Assembly: GCA_905197435.1 (NCBI GenBank)
Contig: CAJJYX010000138.1
Location: 1 to 8,879 of the forward strand
DNA length: 8,879 bases
Origin: an uncultured Bacteroides sp.
Lineage (GTDB): Bacteria; Bacteroidota; Bacteroidia; Bacteroidales; Bacteroidaceae
Direction of reading: 5' to 3'
Shown one piece after another: positions 4,266 through 8,879 of the stretch. Every line of letters starts with the position of its first letter. The first letter of the stretch is position 1. The position numbers were made by a program, and so were the translations under genes. The notes under the pieces were generated by a model that saw nothing but the letters and a program-made list of their open reading frames with translations, was not told where the DNA came from and searched no databases.

Positions 4266-6863
4266 ATGAGAAATCATCTAAAGCATTTCCTCCTGTTGGC
4301 AGTTCTGACAATCTGTTTCACTGCTACGGCTGTTGCGCAAGGAACAGTAAAAGGTAAAGTAGTAGATGCCGAGAACAATGAGCCATTGATTGGTGCCACT
4401 GTATCGGTCAGCGGTACGACACTGGGTACTGTAACGGATATTGACGGTAACTTTGTGTTGAAACTTACCTCTTCCAAGGCTACTCTTATATTCAAGTACT
4501 TGGGGTACAACGAAATTACGCATCAAGTAAAAGGAAGCAATACGATAGACTTGGGTGAGGTCAAGATGTCTCCTGATGCTATTGGTTTGGGTGAGGTCAG
4601 TGTTATTGCCTCTATTATAAAGAGTGACCGTCAGACCCCTATTCCTATTTCTAACGTGAAACTGGCCAAGATAGAGGAGAAAATAGGTAATCTGGAATTC
4701 CCCGAATTGCTGAAATCAGTTCCTTCGGTGTATGTAACCCGTGAAAGCGGTGGTTATGGTGATTCCCGTATCAATATGCGTGGTTTTGATTCGTCCAACC
4801 TGGGCGTGCTGATCAATGGTGTGCCCATCAACGGCATGGAAAACGGTAAGGTTTATTGGTCTAACTGGTCCGGTTTGTCTGATGTGAGCCAGTTTATCCA
4901 GGTACAGCGTGGTTTGGGTGCGTCAGCTTTAGGTATTTCTTCTGTGGGAGGAACCATGAATATGGTTACTAAAAGTACCGAAGCCCAGAAAGGCGGATCA
5001 GCTTATTTCGGTATCGGTAACGACGGTTTCCGCAAGTATTCGGTTTCTTTCTCTACCGGATTGATGGACAACGGATGGGCTATTACATTCATGGGGTCGC
5101 TGAATACGGGAGATGGTTACGTGAAAGGTACCAATTATGAAGGATGGACTTATTTTGGAAATATCTCGAAGGTAATCAATGATCATCATAAATTGTCATT
5201 GACAGCTTTCGGAGCTCCCCAGTGGCACAACCAGCGCTCTACCATGCACTATATCGAGGATTACAAGAACAGCCCCGACGGCGGACGTTTCAATAACGGA
5301 TACGGTTATATCAACGGTGAAGCGGTAGGTAGCGGTTACGGCTATAATTATTATCATAAGCCCCAGGTTTCTTTGAATCATTACTGGACTATCGACGAGA
5401 AATCGACACTGACCACTTCTCTATACGGCTCAATGGCTACAGGCGGCGGACGCCGTGCCCGTGGCGCGATGAGCAATTGGCTGACTATTGATAACAACAC
5501 CGGCCGCCCTAAAGACGGTGCGATGATGACTCCGGACGGTTTGTTCGACTACGAGCGTGCTATGGCTGCCAATGCGGCTTCTCAGAACGGGTCGCAGGTG
5601 ATCTTTACCAATGCTGTCAATGACCATGACTGGTATGGCATGCTGAGTTCCTATAAGAATCATCTGACTGAGAACCTGACTCTTACGGGAGGTATTGACT
5701 TACGTTACTATAAAGGGTATCATACAGAGGAAATTGATGATTTGCTGGGTGGTGAGTTCTATCTGCAGACCTCGCCGCTGGCATTCCAAACCAAGAACCA
5801 GCTGCTGAAAGTGGGTGACAAGTTCAATTACTATAGCATTGGAGAGATATTCTGGGGCGGTGTTTTTGCACAGGCTGAATATAATACCGATAAGTGGTCG
5901 GGATTCCTGTCGGCATCATTGACCGAAGAGGCTTATAGATACGATGACCGTGGTGGTACGGATTCAAGATACTCTGCCACGGGTGCGGATAAACTGGACA
6001 GAGTGTCCAGCCTTCAGAATTTTCTGCCTTGGAGCGTGAAGGGTGGTTTTAACTATAAGTTCAATGACAACCACAATGTATTTGTCAATGCAGGATATTT
6101 TACCCGCGCGCCTTTCTTCAACTCTGTCTTTGCAAGCAATACGGCAGCTCCCGAAAAGGATGTACCCTACGAAAAGATTACTACGTTCGAATTGGGTTAT
6201 GGATTTAGCACGGAACAGGTCAATATTGCATTGAATGGTTATTACACTCAATGGATGGATAAGTCCTTGCGCCGTAAGATCGGTCAGGAATATGCCAACC
6301 TTACAGGATTGGACGCAGTCCACATGGGTGTGGAACTGGAAGCGACTTACCGTCCTGTCAAGTCCTTTGAATTGAAAGGTATGTTCTCTTTAGGCGATTG
6401 GAAATGGAAAGATGATATTCATTTCACTATGTATGATGAAGCGAATAATCCTATCGGAACATACGACGCTTATCTGAAAGATGTCCATGTGGGTAACTCC
6501 GCACAGCTCACTTCCGCATTGAGCGCCTCTTGGGAACCGTTCAAAGGATTTAAAATCTCGGCCGACTACAACTTCTTCGGCAAGAACTATGCAGACTTCG
6601 ATCCTCAGAACCGGGTGAATGAAGCAGACGCCGGTATTGACTCCTGGAAGTTGCCGGATTATGGTACGATTGATTTGGGTATGAACTATCGTTTCAATAT
6701 CACCAAAGATATCCGTGCCATCGTATACAGTAATGTATATAATTTGACTAATACGGAATATATAGCCGATGCCAAGGACGGTACGAACCATGACTGGAAA
6801 ACTGCATTGGTATATTACGGCTTCGGTACTACATGGTCTGCCGGTTTTAAAGTAATCTTTTAA
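4266..6863 (+). CDS. TonB-dependent outer-membrane receptor
   Basis: An 865-residue protein with a Sec signal peptide (residues 1-25, cleavage after TATAVAQ). Next come a carboxypeptidase-regulatory-like domain (about 26-103: GTVKGKVVDAENNEPLIGAT, TDIDGNF, FKYLGY), the conserved LGEVSVIAS segment (108-116), and a plug domain (about 121-237; RINMRGFDSSNLGVLINGVP, SSVGGTMNMVTK). The rest is a large beta-barrel ending in a terminal phenylalanine (GFKVIF), as outer-membrane barrels do. It should import or bind a ligand using TonB-ExbB-ExbD energy. The N-terminal domain is of the SusC kind, but the protein is shorter than a typical SusC (about 1000 residues) and no SusD gene follows. Its partner is the lipoprotein gene 21 bp downstream. 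The ligand is not predictable from sequence; iron chelate, peptide or glycan are all possible. Confidence 0.92.
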   Translation: MRNHLKHFLLLAVLTICFTATAVAQGTVKGKVVDAENNEPLIGATVSVSGTTLGTVTDIDGNFVLKLTSSKATLIFKYLGYNEITHQVKGSNTIDLGEVKMSPDAIGLGEVSVIASIIKSDRQTPIPISNVKLAKIEEKIGNLEFPELLKSVPSVYVTRESGGYGDSRINMRGFDSSNLGVLINGVPINGMENGKVYWSNWSGLSDVSQFIQVQRGLGASALGISSVGGTMNMVTKSTEAQKGGSAYFGIGNDGFRKYSVSFSTGLMDNGWAITFMGSLNTGDGYVKGTNYEGWTYFGNISKVINDHHKLSLTAFGAPQWHNQRSTMHYIEDYKNSPDGGRFNNGYGYINGEAVGSGYGYNYYHKPQVSLNHYWTIDEKSTLTTSLYGSMATGGGRRARGAMSNWLTIDNNTGRPKDGAMMTPDGLFDYERAMAANAASQNGSQVIFTNAVNDHDWYGMLSSYKNHLTENLTLTGGIDLRYYKGYHTEEIDDLLGGEFYLQTSPLAFQTKNQLLKVGDKFNYYSIGEIFWGGVFAQAEYNTDKWSGFLSASLTEEAYRYDDRGGTDSRYSATGADKLDRVSSLQNFLPWSVKGGFNYKFNDNHNVFVNAGYFTRAPFFNSVFASNTAAPEKDVPYEKITTFELGYGFSTEQVNIALNGYYTQWMDKSLRRKIGQEYANLTGLDAVHMGVELEATYRPVKSFELKGMFSLGDWKWKDDIHFTMYDEANNPIGTYDAYLKDVHVGNSAQLTSALSASWEPFKGFKISADYNFFGKNYADFDPQNRVNEADAGIDSWKLPDYGTIDLGMNYRFNITKDIRAIVYSNVYNLTNTEYIADAKDGTNHDWKTALVYYGFGTTWSAGFKVIF

Positions 6864-6884
6864 TCTCTAAAATAGTCAATAAAT

Positions 6885-8773
6885 ATGAAGTTAAAATATA
6901 ATTTAATTGCATGGTCTCTGTTGGGATTCTTTGCTGCGGCATGTGATCCCATGGACGATATTTATAATGAAATCGATGCGGAAGGTACAACGAACACCCA
7001 GACGATGGCGGAATATGTACTGACTGATGCCGATTACGAAACGATCAGCTCTGCGGCGGGGCTGCCACTTCGGATGCTGAAAAAGCATTGGCGAATGCCG
7101 TCAAGACGGATAAGGCTTTGAACGAGTTTGCATCGGCCGAGAAGTATGTTCCTTCCATCATCGCGAAGATGCTGCCTTCATGGGGGAAAGGCTCTTCGGT
7201 AGGAGTGACCTATAACTATCAGAATACTCCTTCCGATTACGTACTGGAGTATAGGACAGTGACTAATACTTCTTTGGGTGATAAGGATTATGAGGCCCTG
7301 TGGGGCGAAGGCTCTCCCGTGAAGTTCCTGGCTCCGGCACATGCTCCGGCTACCGTATTGCCCGAGTGGCTGGCCGGTCAGTATAAGGATGCGGCAAAAG
7401 GTGATCTTGTGCTGGTAGATTACAAATATGACGATGTTGATCCTGAATTTACAGGGGAGGACTTGTACTCTCAGGACTTTGAGTCGGTTACGGCCAATGA
7501 GGATATCGTGTTGGAAGGCTGGGAGCAGGTGACTCTGAAAGGCGATAGAAAATGGCAGGGAAAAAACTATAGTAGTAATGGTTACGCACAATTCTCGGCC
7601 AATGGCTTTGAGGGTGAGGTGGATACTTGGCTTGTTTCTCCGGCAGTAGCAGTGACGAGCAAAGATGCCGGACTGTCTTTCGACATAAAGTTCGGATACT
7701 ATAATGCGGATTGTCTGGATGTATTGGTTTCCGATACATATGCGGGAAATGGTTCGATTGATATGGCACAGTGGACTAGCGTGAAAGACCAGTTTACTTT
7801 CCCTGAAGGACCTGCCAACGGTTACAATGATAATTTTGTGAATGTAGGGAAAGCCGGTCTGGAGGCATACAATGGCAAAAGCGTTTATGTTGCGTTCCGC
7901 TATGTAGGCGAGGGGCCCAAGGCGAAAACCACGACTGTTCAGCTCGATAATGTAAGTATTTCATCGGCTGTATTGGCTCCGACGAATGAAAAGCCTTATA
8001 ATGCATTGTATCAGTTTGACGGAACGGCTTGGAAGGTTAAAGAAGATAGCAGATTGGTTGTAGTGACTCCTGCCGATTATGACGCTATGGGAAGCCCGGG
8101 CAGTCATGATAACTTCAGCACTTCGGATGCTCCGGAGAATTATCTGCCCCAGTTCCTGGCTCAGAAATTTCCATATGCCCAGGAAGGGGATTCAAAAGCC
8201 GTCATGTACAAATATTATAATAAGGTAACGACGATGGAGGTGGACGAGTATTTGTTCAAGGAGGGTACATGGGTTCTGAATAACAATATTGAACTGAAAG
8301 AAAAAGTGAATTTTGTACATAATGGAACCGAGTGGTTGTTTGATCCGACGGTAACGAAATCATTGGCTTCCGAAGATTATTTGATTTTGGAAAATTGGGT
8401 GAAAGCGAATAAGGATGCCGGGTATATGGATGCCAAATATGGAAACTCGGAATACTGGTTCGGTGGCAGCTCTTATTATGTAAACTTCAATATCCAGTTG
8501 GCTAAACGCCGTTCGAATGACCCCGACGGGGTGGTTCCGGCAGATGATAAAGAGGCTGAGGCTTATTTGTTGTCTATGGTTCAGAAGGGTATTGAACTGA
8601 TCTTGGCAACAGAGTATCCTACAGCCGGCGCGCAAGTAAGTGGGGTTGATTGTTTCTATGTCATTTCTGCAAAAGTGTATAATGGGCTTGAAACATTTAC
8701 TTATACTTATACTTTCAAAGGTTTAGGAAATGCTAAATTTGAACTGCAAGGTGAACCTGAAGTAACAAAATAA
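6885..8773 (+). pseudogene. Surface lipoprotein, DUF5017/choice-of-anchor-J-like, frameshifted
   Basis: The frame from 6885 begins with a lipoprotein signal (MKLKYNLIAWSLLGFFAAAC, Cys20) followed by acidic DPMDD, resembling the Bacteroidetes surface-export signal. It loses phase at the G run 7058-7061 and hits a stop at 7119-7121. The next frame is open to 8773. One extra G gives a continuous ...SSAAGAATSDAEKALANAV... and a 629-residue protein. In that numbering, residues about 195-360 form a DUF5017/choice-of-anchor-J-like beta-sandwich (FESV, NGYAQFS, DTWLVSPAV, LSFDIKFGYYNAD, VYVAFRYVGEG, VQLDNVSI). Three copies of a module 'DY...YLP..LA.....A..GD...V.YKY' start near 49, 135 and 397. The gene lies 21 bp after the receptor gene, so they share an operon and probably a ligand-capture task. 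Downstream frames have no good start of their own (TTG at 7088), so the gene is mutated here or the base was lost in sequencing. Confidence 0.75.
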
Positions 8774-8805
8774 GGTTTTAAACTTGAAGATAAATAAAGT
8801 GGGTG

Positions 8806-8824
8806 TCAAAAACTCAGTTTTTGA
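8806..8824 (+). terminator. AT-rich hairpin after the operon
   Basis: TCAAAAACTCAGTTTTTGA is a perfect 8-bp stem with a 3-nt loop, starting 33 bp after the lipoprotein stop. It is AT-rich, with T residues in the descending arm but no separate T tract, so it would be a weak terminator. The preceding GGGTGTC could alternatively mark the end of an element continuing past the right edge. No gene is visible in the last 106 bases. Confidence 0.4.
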
Positions 8825-8879
8825 AAATATGAACTTATAATCTGAAATTTGAGCATCCTAAAAGACTAAAGAAAGGGTC

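Noticed and set aside
8801..8879. Insertion-sequence end at the right edge
   Set aside because: GGGTGTCAAAAAC could suit an element terminus, but there is no transposase, opposite end or target duplication within the window.

Overview
The window looks like chromosomal DNA from a gut Bacteroidales bacterium (Bacteroides or a close relative). Three things point there: perfect TAnnTTTG -7 promoter elements followed by A/T-rich leaders without strong Shine-Dalgarno sites, families typical of that order (DUF4248, BT4734-like, DUF3987, a carboxypeptidase-regulatory-domain TonB receptor), and a lipoprotein with an acidic stretch after its lipidated cysteine. All family names come from recalled motif patterns, not from a database search.

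Left half (about 1-3190), higher in GC: six helically phased 10-bp repeats lie between two divergent promoter-like elements, followed by a small DUF4248 gene (+). Convergent to it, on the minus strand, are a BT4734/VirE_N-type primase-like gene (3190-2549) and then a PriCT-like/DUF3987 P-loop helicase-like gene (2417-588). Together they look like a split primase-helicase module of the kind found on Bacteroidales mobile or remnant elements. The striking feature is a perfect 49-bp inverted repeat, one copy inside the helicase-like gene (2061-2109) and one between DUF4248 and that gene's 3' end (499-547). It brackets 1.5 kb holding the whole ATPase part. Flipping that segment would join the ATPase, in frame, to start codons just after DUF4248 and would dismantle the terminator-like hairpin between them. 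This is a candidate phase-variable switch, not a demonstrated one.

Middle (3191-4265): mostly non-coding, with one small + strand gene (3549-3907) broken by an apparent single-base loss in a G run, a 61-bp GC-rich palindrome (3984-4044), and the promoter region of the next operon with a 19-bp AT-rich dyad.

Right half (4266-8773), lower in GC: a two-gene operon with an outer-membrane TonB-dependent receptor (865 aa, intact) and, 21 bp later, a probable surface lipoprotein containing a DUF5017/choice-of-anchor-J-like domain and three copies of an internal module. The lipoprotein frame is broken near residue 59, again by what looks like one missing G. No SusD-like gene is present in the window. 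The receptor and lipoprotein probably act together at the cell surface; the ligand cannot be told from sequence. An AT-rich hairpin follows the operon.
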